A DNA stretch of 64,000 bases from Casuarius casuarius (GCA_003342895.1 PTFA01000403.1:436537-500536); one strand, 5' to 3'; shown: positions 1 to 12,009, numbered from the stretch's first letter. Notes: a model not told the origin generated them from the sequence alone. Program-made: numbers and translations.

Positions 1-441
1 TGAACTAGTCCTATTATCTGTTAGTTTTTTCATATACAACTCATTTTACTAAATTAAGGCCATAATGATGGCACACTTTTTTTGTCTAAAACTTCATGAA
101 AAGTGTAGACTTGGATGCTGACAGACAGTCTCAAGGGAACAGAAATATGGCAAATTGTGTAGGGTGAAAATAAGGAAAGAATACTTGGCTATAAGTCTGC
201 TGTGCTCCAGTCATTCTTTGACAGAATCATCCCTTAGATCTCAAACAGCAGGCTATGGTTATATAAATTTAACAGCATATAACCTGCTTTCAAAATCCAT
301 GCAGGGCCTTAAAGTTAAACACATTTAAAAGATCAAGGTCTTGAAAGTTAAGCTGTATGCTTGAACTGTGGCCCTCTGAAAATACAAGATCATAATTCAG
401 GACCAGGATCCTCCCACAGAATAGACCAAAAGGAGAAAAGG

Positions 442-464
442 AAAAAAAAAAGGGGGGGGGGGGG
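442..464. repeat. Homopurine run A10-G13
   Basis: Ten A residues (442-451) are followed directly by thirteen G residues (452-464). A 13-base G run is prone to slippage and may differ between reads or individuals. Confidence 0.95.
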
Positions 465-1971
465 AGCCATGGCTGAAAATATCATAGACTACAGACTGCA
501 ATTTTACAGGAAGTTTCTTGTCTTCAGGACATATTCTTATCCAGGGAGTTTGGAGTTTAAAGACACAGTAAGATCATTCCTACAAGTTCAAAGAAGTCTC
601 CTCATAGATCCATCCTTGCTGGATATCTGTGTCCATGATGCAGACAAGTTGTTTTTGATTTGAGGGGTTCAGTAACTGTACGCATTAATTAACAAGTGTG
701 GTCTAATTTAAGGACACCGACCTTCCAGTCAGCGTGTTTGTGCATATAAATTTTTCCAGACAAAGCCTGCATGTTGTAAACTGCCATTGGGAAAGCTGGA
801 ATTGACTGAACGTTGTTACTTGAACTTTTGCCTTCTGAGATGACCATTTTTGGACTTTGTGCAGGTTTTATTTCCTCTAATATAAAATTATAGCCCTTAT
901 CTATTCCATTAGACGTAAAATTTAATTGCATTGATACATGACCAGGGATGTTTCATTAACTGTTAGGTTCCTTGAAATGTATATGATGGAAAGTAATGTA
1001 TCAATGGAAAATGTATTTAGAGGAACCAATAAAGTACTGGTACTTTCTTATTATTATACTTACTAATATCAAATAGTTCGTAGTTCTTAGTAACAAATTA
1101 TGAAATACTGTATTTTTGTAACAGATTGCAAAGGATGTAAGAGCAGAGAATACTGGAAACCTCATACCCTGTATACCTATTTCTACTAATCTTCCTATGT
1201 TTAAGGTCTTTTTTCCCTGCTGTCTTTTTCTATCAGTTACAGTTTATACAATTTACTACAAAAAGCACCTGCAGAAGATATTTAAAGACTGAACTAATAA
1301 TATGAACTTAAAGCAAAATTTTCAACTCTTCAAAATACAAAAAAAAAATCAATTTCTGATTGGACTGAAAGCAGAAACGCATTATAAAATAGAGGAGTTT
1401 ATGTAAGCCTAAAAGGCAAACAGTTTTAGTATGCGTAGTATGGGACTTTATTATAATAGTCCCCTGATAAAATGAAACAGAATTACAAGTGGACGGCATC
1501 TGATTAATTCTTATTTGTCTGTGTCATTTTCTTACCATTTAACACATGAGTAAAACAGATAATAAATGTGACAAGCTAATTCTTCTATGACACTGCAGCA
1601 CAAAAACATTATGTAATCTTATTCACCACGTTGGTCATTAAACTGTGCTTTTACTTTCCTGCTTTACATGTTGGGCCTTTATTTGATTTAGTATCTTCTG
1701 TGTCTTAGAGACAAGGCCTTTTCTTAATATTTAATTACGCAGTTGACATAAACTAGATAATTTATTCCTGCTCTTCTTCTGCTAGGTAGTTTGCTAAGCT
1801 ATATTATCCACACTCCACATAGGAAACTACTGATGGAAATATATGAAATTACTTCATATATTGGAAGATGACAGTTAGTAGAAGAGTTAGGACTGCAGCC
1901 AAAACCACAAAATTTTTCATCTCTGTTCATTTCTTCAGTCCATGCTTCCTTTCTCTGCCCCATATTCTGAG

Positions 1972-2900
1972 TTAGGTACACTTCACGTACTCACTGTGCT
2001 CCACTTTCCTTTTTGCCTCTTCAGCAGCCAAGACAGAAAGTCTTGCCATCCATCTTCTATTATTAACACATTCCCTGAACAGTCTACTGCTTAGTCTGCC
2101 ACTACTGTAGATCACAGTCTTTGGTAGACAAGCCTCCTCTACAAGGCAGTCATGGCCAAAGAATTTAACCTTCCTCCTCACTGTGGTATCAAAAATTGCC
2201 CTTTTTTTTGTCATTAAACTCACCCATGAGATCATGCCAGCAGTAGATGGAAGCAACTGCTTGGAAAACATCACCCCAAAGACCAGCAGTCCTTTTTGCA
2301 AGTCCATCTTTCTGCTAGACTGTAGATGTACCTTTTGAATGACTTCATCCTATTAGAATGAACTCAGTCATCCACAACCAAATGAAGTCAATTTTTTTTT
2401 TTTAATAAAAGAAACACTTAGAGAGTTTTCTATTGATCTATTTGTGTCTGTCCACATTCAGCCTCAGCAGCCCTTCAGTGTTTGCAGATACGGGCTTGCT
2501 CCTCAGGTGTGTCTTCTTCTATCAAAGGTGAAGATTTTAAAATTTTCCAGAGGAATTCTGCTTAAATGAGGGATTAGTGAGAGCAGAGCTCCTAATTTTG
2601 TTGGGGTTTTTTTTTGGATATCACCTATAAGCATGACTTTCCTTATTCTTTAGGGATCTTTTCTTCTCCCTGCATAATATTCTAAGGTATATACAACTAA
2701 TCGCTATCTACTTCTGCCACAATGATGTCTGTAGAATGCTACTGGCTATTGGCCTGTGTGATTTTTTTAGTTTCTTAATTGTTCCCTGAACAGCATCATC
2801 CGTCAGCAAGATGTCGTTCTTGTTAAGCAAAACAATGTTTTCTAAAATTCTGCTGGTGTCCTTGCCTTCATCAATACAAGACGACCTCTGGCAAGATTCA
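1972..2900 (-). pseudogene. Possible broken retrocopy or decayed coding sequence, unidentified
   Basis: I do not recognise a parent gene. On the minus strand three stretches read like protein, separated by frameshifts and stops. The first is an open frame ending at a stop at 2708-2710. It includes LLNKND, whose NKND (codons at 2813-2824) resembles the NKxD guanine-specificity motif of GTPases, followed by an acidic and lysine-rich segment. The second, around 2475-2522, reads IEEDTPEEQARICK and then stops. The third is an ATG-initiated frame of 111 codons at 2307-1972, rich in R, K and E near its end. No poly(A) tail or target-site duplication is clear. Any of these could be chance in AT-rich DNA. 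Their shared strand and closeness are the only reasons for listing them together. Confidence 0.15.
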
Positions 2901-3724
2901 TCAAGTCCTCTTCAACACATCCTTCGGCTTCAGGTCATCCTGTCCCCAGCCAGAATGGAGTCTGGACTGGTATGACTTCCTGATCACTTTCATGGTTCTG
3001 AATAATTCTTTCAACTCAGAAAATTATCATTGCTATCACACAGCCTATCATACTGCTTTTAGCAAGATTCCAGTTCTACTGTAGACAGCTATCAAAACTG
3101 GAGAAAAGATTAATATTATAGTTAGAAACAGCAAAAACATTTAAATTCAGATGTTCAAATTGTTGACATTAACATAACTGTGTTTCCTCAGAAATCGAAG
3201 AAGTTTCACTATTTATTTCCAAGAGAGCTCTTAGGTGAATTCTGAGCATTACTGAAAGTTTCTTTAGTAAAACTACAGCTAATGAGTGCAGTAAACACTT
3301 GCTAACTAGAGGAGCCTATTTGCCTTTCCTATTGTAGGATTCGTTTTATTAACTTTAATATAGCAGTGTGTCAACTTGATCACATGTTTGGGCAAGTATG
3401 GGTGTATGAACATAAAGTGAGATTCACCTGTGAAAGTCAGAAAGAATACTTTAGAGGTTTATACATAGCCCTTAACAACACTTCATAAAAGACTTCTGTA
3501 TTCTATGTGCTCTAAGAAGTTAAAATCAACATTTTTAAGGTTAATACATGTCAGCTGTTACTCACTGATACCTAAGTAACAGAATTAAACTTCACTTCCC
3601 AGAAAGCTGTGCCAAAACTGTTAGTTCTTACCCTTGTTTTGGGAGAGAGGAAATAGATCTGTCACTGCATAAAAGGGAAACCCATGGAAAAAAAACAAAA
3701 CAAAACAGACAAACAACTGTTTTG

Positions 3725-3800
3725 GAGCAGAGGCCAGAACTCAAGACTTCCCAGTTCTCACACACGTGCTAGGAGCCAGTATGCTTTCTGGTTATGATAC
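3725..3800 (-). mobile_element. Probable ancient CORE-SINE / MIR-like fragment (tRNA-related part)
   Basis: Read on the minus strand, the segment follows the order of an amniote MIR-like SINE head. There is a CTAGCACG stretch, then GAACTGGGA, then GAGTTCTGGCC in the place of the Pol III B box, and then CTCTGC. From the plus side it begins GCAGAGGCCAGAACTC, the usual look of a reversed element. The match is by eye to the family pattern, is diverged, and covers only the tRNA-like head. Chance similarity is possible. Confidence 0.4.
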
Positions 3801-4141
3801 TATTAGTCTCTCTTTAGCTCTTGTGAATTTTCTTCTGCACATTAGTACAACTTCAAAAGAGTATTTAACACTTCCGGCAAAATAAACCATTTTATTTTTC
3901 AATTTAGGTGTCTTTCACCAGGTTAAGAATCATTCTCCTTGCTAGATATGCCACCACCTAAAAAGACATAATAGGTGTCAGGATGCAGCAAATTTGATTG
4001 TGTATTGTACCTATATGTTTCCTATCTTAATTCAGACAAATAAAACATTGTTTTTTTCTTCTTGCATAATTAGAACACAAGAATTTTGATTCTCATCGAT
4101 GAGGTTTTATAATACTGGATGTATCACTAGGATTTCTGTGT

Positions 4142-4256
4142 TTCACTACACTTGTCATACTGATCATCTGTTCCGTTTGATTTCTGTAGTGACAGTTCAC
4201 TACACAGTAAAGTGTCTACAAAAGTTAAAGAGACATTTCACTATAGTGAAGTGTAG
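4142..4256. repeat. Cluster of inverted copies of a TTCACTACA-type motif
   Basis: TTCACTACA occurs at 4142-4150 and again at 4196-4204. Its reverse complement begins a perfect 8-bp hairpin, TGTAGTGA (4185-4192), loop CAGT, TCACTACA (4197-4204). A perfect 14-bp palindrome TTCACTATAGTGAA follows at 4237-4250, running into GTGTAG. Between them AAGTGTCT and AGACATTT are nearly complementary. The whole could fold as nested hairpins. This looks like part of a small non-autonomous DNA transposon or a locally expanded inverted repeat. No terminal repeats or target duplication could be fixed. Confidence 0.5.
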
Positions 4257-4370
4257 CATAGCAGCACCACTTCAGTAGTGCATTTTTGGAAACCACCTGC
4301 CAAAAGTCTATCATCTTTTCTTTATAATTTCTTCCCACTAATACATGACCACAAAAAGAAATCAAAGTGA

Positions 4371-4402
4371 GTGTCTTTCTAAAGAGGTGTCTTTCTAAAA
4401 GC
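4371..4402. repeat. Two-copy tandem repeat, 16 bp unit
   Basis: GTGTCTTTCTAAAGAG (4371-4386) is followed directly by GTGTCTTTCTAAAAG, a near-identical second copy. This is a simple local duplication, probably from replication slippage. Confidence 0.85.
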
Positions 4403-7400
4403 CCTCTTTTATAAGGAAAGCTTAGCCTACACAGATTTTAGGTTCCTGGTCTGTCAAAGGAACTTTTTCAAGAGGTATTGAAAGTTCCTGATTTTTTTTC
4501 TCCACAACCATGTATATTAAAAATAAGAGTATTCTTCTCAGAAGAATACATACCAGAAAACTTATTTTTTTTCCTCAAAATTTACTGTATGCAAATTTTA
4601 CTTAATTTCCTATTATTTCTTATTCATAACCTGATCAGTTCAATCCACTTCATAACTACATAGTTACTTCAGTGATGTCATCCTTTTGTTTTTAATTCCA
4701 ATCCAGAATTAGAACTATAACTGAATATTATCCGTTTTCATTCAATGCATATATTTTTCATTTGCTTTATGCTGTGGTAATTATAATTTAAGTAGACATG
4801 GACTTTTAAAAAATCTTTCATAAATAGAAAATTCAGAACATAATTTTAAATGTTAATAAGAAATTCCTCCTTACTTCATTTCATAAAATTAATATTCTCC
4901 AAGAAATTATTACTTTGTTTAATCTGATTCTGTCTGTTTCTTTTACATCTTTCTTCGCTTAATTATTCATTCTATAACATAAGCAGCACACAAACATAAT
5001 ACTCAATACTATATTAGGTTGTCTTTCAATATAAGTGGGAAATGGCTTATTTTTAGTTGTTTCGAGACTATACATGACACACTTCTATAATGCTTAGAGA
5101 GCATTAATTCTTCACTCCATACCTTTGACCTGCTTACAGATGGATTCCTAATGCCATTCACCAACATCAAGGTAGATCCAGGCAGATGATCCAAGAGATT
5201 CTGGTGCTGATGAATAGCTATGTAGGTCAAGTACGATGGATAAAGGAGACAAATTCAGGATCTTCTATTGACTGGTGGATCATGACTGAGGTAGATTCAA
5301 AAGTTCTTGTCAAAATGCTTCATCAGTTATTCAAGGTAGCTTTCACATGACTAGAATATTTTTTTCTAATTAGCCACAAAATTTTCTCCAGTCTAGTCTA
5401 TCCTTGAATTTGAAGAGCAATCTGAAAGGACTCCTGTGAGGCAAAACAGCAGCTGGTTTCCACAACTATTCTCATTCTTGAATTCCAGTTCCAGCACAGC
5501 AGAGGCTATGGTCATCTGGGTTAACTAGTGCCAGTTGTGATAATTATGTATATGAGCACCCTAAGAACCAGGTATATGCTACCACTGTATTTCTCAGAGG
5601 CCATCAAGGAAACAAGACTCAACAATAGCTTTTATTCTCTATGCTAGCTGTCTTGCTGGCTGGGCTTGTACATGGGATAAAGATGAGCAATTTGTTAGCT
5701 GTTTCCACTAATAAAAATCTAAATGTAAACAGCCAGCTTTTGAAGAGAACTCAGATATACTGCTTCATTAAGGGTAACATAACCCTCTCCCTTTGTTTTA
5801 TCTGCTATAAGCTTCTCCCTCACCCTCCAAGGTGTTTAGCTGCCCACGTATCATGTACCATGAAGGCTGATCCCTCCTCTCCTGACCAACATCCGCCTGG
5901 TCAGCAAAGGCTCTCAGGTGCTTTAGCAGGGTGGTGAGCACACTAACACTTAGCCCAACAGCTCGTCAAATTCTAACCATCTTTTGGGAGTATTAATCAG
6001 TAAATAATTGTTACACTATTGAGTTGTGTACATCATACTTCCAGAGCCTCTTTGCACATGGCTAAAAATGATCAAACTAACCTAAAGAGGGTCCTAGACA
6101 CCAAAGATTATATTAATCTGCCTAGTTTCTAACCTCATCATGGGGACTACTTTAGTGTCTGGTGTCCAGACAGCAAAGATTGATCCAGACCAGCAGACTG
6201 CCTGACAAAGTCTCCCTATTCAGTCAGCAGAAAAAAAGTAGTAACAATACTGGAGCTGAGCATATTACCTAATATAAATGCTTAACTTGATACAGCTGCT
6301 TCTCCCTAGTGGACTCTATAGTGAACCAGGGACTGGCAACTCTACAAGGAATCTGAATCATTCATTAATCCCTTGAACTTAGACATCATAGTATGCAAAG
6401 TGACTGAAGTAATTACAGTGTGGCCTCCACCCACAGTAAAGGATCACTTTAGGTTTTGGTTGTCCACAAATTCCCATAAAGGGTTACTAGAGAATTTCAG
6501 TCTTTCCTACTTTGTACAGACAATATGAGTTGTTGCTGAATAAAAAGTTTAGGAAAAAACAATGCTGTTGAATTTTTATCTCTGTGTTGATCTCACTCAA
6601 ACTTGGCTTTTTGCCTAGTCATTTCCTGATGCCCAATGGGAAACATCAAGGAGGCTGATGCATCATTTTTTGCCATCTGTGAACTAAGAAGGAAAAAAGA
6701 CCAGTTTCATTGAACAAAATGTCTGCAGTGACAGTGAAGGCAAGAGGTTCCAAATGCCGTTACCTTCTGTCAGAAATGGATCTTTAAAAGCAGATAAAAG
6801 CTGATCATGTCCCTAAAGTAAAATAAACCAGAGGATGACAGCAAAATATATTTATAGGGAATGAAAGGGAAGTGCTTTGCTTTGGAATCAGACCATAAAG
6901 GAAAATATAGCTACGGATAATTCATTTTACAATCTTCCCCAGGCTGTATTAGTCTTCTTGAAATTTGGCAGAATAACAGAACTAAAATATTCTTTCCTGG
7001 AGTTGTGGGTTCAGCTTCATCAGGTTTTTTTCTTGTATACTGACATTTAGATAGCAAGGCGATGTGTCCCTTTTACCACCCAAAATGGATAAGTACAGAT
7101 AATCAGGTTATCTGTTCTAATATCTGGAAGAATCAGCTAAAACTGGGGGTGTTATGATTTTTTTTCTTTAGAAACAGTCTACTGTATCATCAGAAAGTAT
7201 GCCAATAAAGCAAGTTGGTCATAGTCGGAAATTGTTGCTTATAGGCCTGATCCAAAGCCCACTCAGTAACTGAAGGGAGAGACTATAACCAGCATCAGCT
7301 GGTTGTGGTGCACGTCCTAGGAGATCACAGAATGATGTTTATGTAAAAAAAGAGACAAAAACAATACAAAAAACCCTTGCATTTGAATCTTGCTACATTA

Positions 7401-8030
7401 AACATTTATAGACATTAATTCCAATCTAAATTCAGTGTGAATGTCCCGGACTTCTATGACATTCTAAATCCATTTCCAAGCACAGCTTCTTAAATATATA
7501 TAAAATAAAGAAAACATTAAAAAGCAATTTTCTAATGAAGTATAATGCATATTGTTCAGCTACTGTACCTAAGAAAGTGTCAGCTAATTTTTAAACTCTT
7601 ATGTCAATGTTTTAAAAGAAACTAAGTCACATTTTAAAGTGTCCACATTATTTCAACTCACAAATCTCTTTAAGAGTTGGTGAAGTTCAGATCCAAATTT
7701 TAAAAGGTGTTTAGATGGGTGTTTAGAATAGTTTTGAAATATCACGCATGTTCACGAATAGCAAATAAATCAGTTGCTGAGGAAAACATAGTGCCACAGC
7801 ATCTGGAAAATTATCAACAGAAAATTACACTTGATTCATAATTTGAGCTTTGATTCAGCAAAGCACGATAGAAAATATTTTGCTTAATCCAGTCTGTAAT
7901 GTGCAGCCAACATGAATGAGTAAATAAAAACAGAGGAACATAATAAGAAAAAGGGATGCTGCAGTGTAAGACTTCAAATATGGCTTTAAATCATTTGAGA
8001 AAATGGGTAGGGGGAAGTAGAAATCTGTCA

Positions 8031-8031
8031 N
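8031..8031. other. Ambiguous base (N)
   Basis: The only non-ACGT symbol in the window. It is an unresolved assembly base and not a gap of known size. Confidence 0.99.
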
Positions 8032-8459
8032 GAAGACTAATGTAATACCAGACAGTGATATGATAATGGAAGACTTAAAAATCCATCTGAAAATCAAGTT
8101 GTGTTTGTTCGCTTTTCCTTAATGCAAAAGAGATGGCATCTGGATGAACAAGAAACAAAAGTTTATGTCACAGCCAGGAAAGCCACCCATCTCACTATTG
8201 GCATGAATCTGGTAAAGTCAAAGTCACTCTGCAAGTGAGAAACAAGGGGAGTAAAAGATCCTCCCTCTGGGGAATTTCTGCTGAGCCACAGGGATTACAC
8301 AAGGGTAAAAATGGCATGTCAGCTTGACAACCACATTCCTAATAAAGGACGACATGCCAATAAAGAGAGCAAAGGAGTAAACATTACTCCTTCATTAGAT
8401 CAGTCATGTTCATGCAGCTAAAGCAATGAGTATCAACAAGAGTGAGACAAGGCTTCAGT

Positions 8460-9510
8460 CTGAAATATGGGGAAAAAAAATCTCTACAGTAATCTTAAAG
8501 CCATTTGCATTAATTGTTGAGAGCTTGAGAACAGTTAAAGTACTAAGTAACTGCAGAAGGACAAACATATAGCATATTTCCAAAAATGAAGAAATAGCTG
8601 GAAACCATAAACCAACCAGTTTAAGTTCAATTCTCAGAACACCCAAGAAACAATGGAAAAAATACTCAAACTGGTTGTAAACATCCTAAATTAAATAGAG
8701 ATATTTGGAAAACAGAGATCTTAGAATGGATTTTTCAAGAACAAATAACTCTTCAGAAGAGTTTATTTACCCTTTTTCCTATGATAGCTGAGGTTATAAA
8801 TTGAGTTAATCAGATATTTTGACTTAAGTAAAGTTCTTGTGCTGTTTCGTATGAAAATTTCTCATAATAAAAATATTGCAAGGTGGATGCAAAACTTTTG
8901 AAAAGTCATTTTCAGAAGGCTGCCATGGACAGTCTGATAATTGGAAGAATGTTTGGGGAAGAGTTTTGTAAGGGTTAAAGCGTTAAGCAGAAACAATTGG
9001 GGACACAACTATGGGATGAAGGATGACTGGCAGTCCTGCTCCACAAGATCCAGAGATTTTAGTGGATTACAGGCTGAAAGTGAGTCAACATGCTGTCACG
9101 ATATGACAAGCGAAGCAATCCTCCTGCTCTATTCAGCACTGTTAAGGCCTCCATTTTCACTACTGCACATCAAAAAGTATGTGGACTGATGGAAGAAACT
9201 CCAATTAAGGGCTATTATGAGGATCTGGGGTCTCAGAATTGCCAGCTGCAATGACATATAGAAGGACTTGTTTTTTTTTAGTCTCAAGTACAAGAAGTTG
9301 ATGGGGAAACACAATAAAATTCTGCAAGTAATGTAAAATGCTTCTGTGAAGTTAAACGGAATTATCTGTTCAACACATTGATGGGTAGGAAACAATGAGC
9401 TCAAATTGCGGTAACAGAGATTGAGGTTAGACATTTAGATTTTCTTAAAGGACGGCGAGGCGCTAGAATAGAATGCCTTCATCACCGATGGTTTTGAGGT
9501 AAGCTCAAAC
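8460..9510 (+). mobile_element. Old CR1-like LINE fragment, reverse transcriptase to C-terminal part
   Basis: CR1-family LINEs carry a second open reading frame with an endonuclease and a reverse transcriptase, and amplify by target-primed reverse transcription. Here the RT region can be followed in order. NHKPTSLSSI (8603-8632) stands where CR1-type elements have NYRPVSLTS. Then come the bases TGGATTTTTCAAGAACAAAT near 8730 and AGGTGGATGCAAAACT near 8881. ATTACAGGCTGAAAGTGAGTC near 9065 follows, then the frame ILLLYSALLRP (9118-9150), which matches the CR1 LYSALVRP segment. AGGTTAGACATTTAGATT near 9424 and a trailing GAATGCCTTCATCACCGATGG correspond to the region before the ORF2 C-terminus. 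Reading frames change between these landmarks and stops are frequent, so it is dead. Divergence is much higher than in the copy at 62 kb, which suggests an older CR1 lineage. The 5' limit near 8460 is uncertain. Confidence 0.85.
8600..9189 (+). pseudogene. Remnant of CR1-like ORF2 reverse transcriptase
   Basis: This is the part of the older LINE fragment where protein similarity is visible. The RT motif NHKPTSLSSI is in one frame (codons from 8603). The later segment ILLLYSALLRPPFSLLHIKK is in a different frame (codons from 9118). In an intact CR1 ORF2 these lie in the same frame of the polymerase domain. At least one frameshift and several stops therefore separate them. The YxDD catalytic box expected between the two blocks is not readable, so I cannot tell whether it was deleted or mutated. 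The fragment has no coding capacity. Confidence 0.75.
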
Positions 9511-10872
9511 AAACTTCACGAACAAAATGTATGTTGATTATATGCTGGGGCAGATGTACTGTAAAACCTTACCCCTCCCTTATCATTGATCTGAGTAGTT
9601 GGTGAGGTGGCATTTAACGGGAATATAAAGGAGTAAGACAACCAACCTTCTCTGAATATGAATGGGAGTATCATCATTCCTTAACGTTCTTAAAAAAATC
9701 TCAATATTAACATATTAGATTGTATTGAAAGAGTATTCAAGAGATTTGTATGGAAAGATTTTTTTGTGAATACAAGAAATTCAAATGTCAGCTTGGAACA
9801 AACAGAAGGTTATGGCTGTTCTAATTCCCTATTGCAGTTGGCATACTGTGGTATAGGAAGCAGAGATAAATCTGATCTGTAAAATCATTATTGATAATTT
9901 CCTACGTACAGTCAGCCAAAGTATTCATAATCATGGAGCTGAATCTGTCTAGGATAATAGTAACTTCTCACATAAGCCATTATCACTGTTTGGTGGTCAG
10001 CAGGTAGAGGCATCCAAATTATATCGAAACACATGAAAGATAAGAAAAACATGCTTGTGGTGTTTCACTACCTAAAAAAATATTTTTCATTAGGATGATA
10101 CTTGAATTTGTCTTTTAATGCCATCATAACTATTTTAAAGACGACAAACTAATTTCAGCACTGTCTGTGACTCTTTCGCTAGAAAGAGCCCAAATGTTCT
10201 AGAGAATTCATGTTACAGAACGGCCATGGAAATTTTTCATGAAAGCTCCAATTTTGTTTGCTGCTACTTACTGTGATGATATTTATGATAAAATAAACTA
10301 TTAAAATGAGGAAAATAGAGTAGTATAAAGTTTCTTTATCAAATAGAGGTAAGTTTTTCAACACTGCTAAAGACCACAGCCAAAAACAGAATTGACATGA
10401 CAAACATCAGTCTGTTAATGTTTTTCATAATTAGTTGCTTACAGAGCTAAATTCAGATGTCTGATATTAAATATAATAGCTTAAACCACCTGAAAGTGGA
10501 ATAATTATTTGTATGTTTATTTACAACTATGTATACAAAGTTAAGTTGTACACATTTTATTCTCATGCGTCTTTCTGATCATCTTCAAAGAGGAATACTT
10601 TTGTTATTTATCTTTATTGACACTGACCTGTTTATAGGTTAACAAAGACAATTTTACTTTACTTTTTCATTTTGCAGTGATTTCTAATTTTGCATGGAAA
10701 TATTTTACAGATTACTGAAGAACAATTTAAAAACTTTACATTATTAATATTCAAAACATAGCTTGAAATCTTCTGTTCCATGCACATATGTTTTGGTGGA
10801 GTTACAATTCTAGGTGCTGTTTTTGAGAGAAACCTCTTCCTAGAATTGAAGGAAAAACTAAGAAAGCCTTAC

Positions 10873-10939
10873 CTCTGTGAAGGATTAATCAGGCCACCAG
10901 AGGGTAGTTCTCTTCACCCACCTCACTTTCATCCATCCT
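10873..10939 (-). other. Candidate exon with strong splice signals (67 bp)
   Basis: On the minus strand a long pyrimidine tract ending TTCTTCCAAATTGCAG abuts position 10939. The segment ends at 10873 in CAGAG followed by GTAAGG, a good donor. Inside, an ATG near the acceptor opens a 15-codon frame MDESEVGEENYPLVA that ends in TGA. If real, this could be a terminal coding piece, an upstream ORF or a long non-coding RNA exon. Sites this good also occur by chance in a window of this size, and no partner exon is established. Confidence 0.2.
10894..10907 (+). promoter_or_regulatory. CTCF-type motif
   Basis: CCACCAGAGGGTAG matches the 14-base CTCF core consensus CCASYAGRKGGCRS at every position except the C at position 12. 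It lies in anonymous DNA. CTCF sites can act as insulators or loop anchors, but occupancy cannot be judged from sequence. A weaker minus-strand match is at 6299-6312 and another at 25992-26005. Confidence 0.4.
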
Positions 10940-11749
10940 CTGCAATTTGGAAGAAAAAAAAAAGGCAAGTGTGCCAACTCCAGGTTTCAAGGTGCAACTC
11001 TAAAAAGAGCCTCTTTATCATCATTCCTAGTTTTGTGCTGACAATTTAGACTAGGAAAAGCGTACAGAAGAATTGTCACCGCAGCCAGTTACAGGCTATG
11101 TTCTGGGGGTAGTTAATCAACCAGTGGCTAGGCAGTTATACATATATTAAGTGTGTATGCTGTTCAGGGGATGCTTCAACAATTTACAGTTTTTTTTTCC
11201 CTGTCTTTTGACTATATTGAATTGATGCAGCTTTATTAGAAATAACGGATTTCAGTCTGAGCTGCACAAAAATAGAAGTATTTAACAGTAAGGTATATTT
11301 CTGAAAGTGACTGTCCTGATTCCCTGTTCCAGGGCATTGCTATTATTATTACATTTTAGAAACCGCTGAAAATAGACTTTGCATATGCAAAAAGTTTAAG
11401 TTATCAGAAATTTTCATTTATGCTTAAAGCATTACATTTCAGCCTTTGAGTAATTACCAAAAATGTTTGGTTCTTTCATTCACTAGCAGGTCAATGGTCA
11501 TTTATACTATGTGAGAATGATTCTGCTTCTTGGTAAAATTATTGCCTCCTCATATAAAGATCAGGAAAAGCAATGGATTCCAGATGGCTGCATGAACTCC
11601 TTGGGTATGAATCTTTCAATAGTACATGTGCCTATATATTTGCAAGGTTGACTTTCTATTCAAATCTTGCAAAGTAAGATATCAACAAAAATTAATTCAA
11701 ATGAATTTGTGGAAACCTTTCTGTTTAAGGAAGAGGAAAAAGGAGTCAA

Positions 11750-11768
11750 CCCCCCCCCCTTTTTTTTT
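11750..11768. repeat. C10-T9 homopyrimidine run
   Basis: Ten C residues (11750-11759) run into nine T residues (11760-11768). This is a simple low-complexity tract. Confidence 0.95.
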
Positions 11769-12009
11769 CATTCAAAGAAATAGTCACAGATACTTTTTTG
11801 TGGTATTAATTCTCGCCTGCATATTAAGATGAGACAACCGTTGCTCAGGTTCTGCTTTACTACTGCCTGAGTACATGTTGCTATTTTATCAACTTAAAAT
11901 ATATGAAAATGGATACAACAAATGGATTATAATCACTCAGGCTTTCTATCATGGAAAAATAAAGCTACTAAAATTTTTCTTCATGTGAACCTCATTTAAT
12001 TTTAATGAG

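Larger units (their letters stand above)
1..3724. other. Anonymous AT-rich DNA with one G-run and possible decayed retrocopy
   Basis: No recognisable gene. It holds an A10-G13 run at 442-464 and a T12 run at 2392-2403. The minus strand between about 2900 and 1972 carries three protein-like but interrupted stretches, described under a separate entry. Short open frames elsewhere here lack start context or similarity to anything I know. I see no repeat family in the rest. Confidence 0.6.
3801..8459. other. Anonymous AT-rich DNA
   Basis: No gene recognised. It contains the CACTACA inverted-repeat cluster (4142-4256) and a 16-bp tandem duplication (4371-4402), both listed separately. A weak CTCF-like motif lies on the minus strand at 6299-6312 (TTCTCCCTAGTGG core). 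The assembly has an ambiguous base at 8031. Short inverted repeats occur at 5882-5904 and near 6160-6180. The stretch 8100-8459 just upstream of the CR1-like fragment could be more of that element, but I cannot align it. Confidence 0.6.
9511..12009. other. Anonymous DNA with a candidate exon and CTCF-type motif
   Basis: No recognised gene. A candidate minus-strand exon (10873-10939) containing a CTCF-like motif is listed separately. A C10-T9 run lies at 11750-11768. The rest shows only short chance frames, such as hydrophobic minus-strand codons near 10180-10400. Confidence 0.6.

Noticed and set aside
8941..9189. Open frame that could be called a host gene
   Set aside because: Its second half is the LYSALLRP block of the CR1-like element. 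It is retrotransposon remnant and not a host gene.
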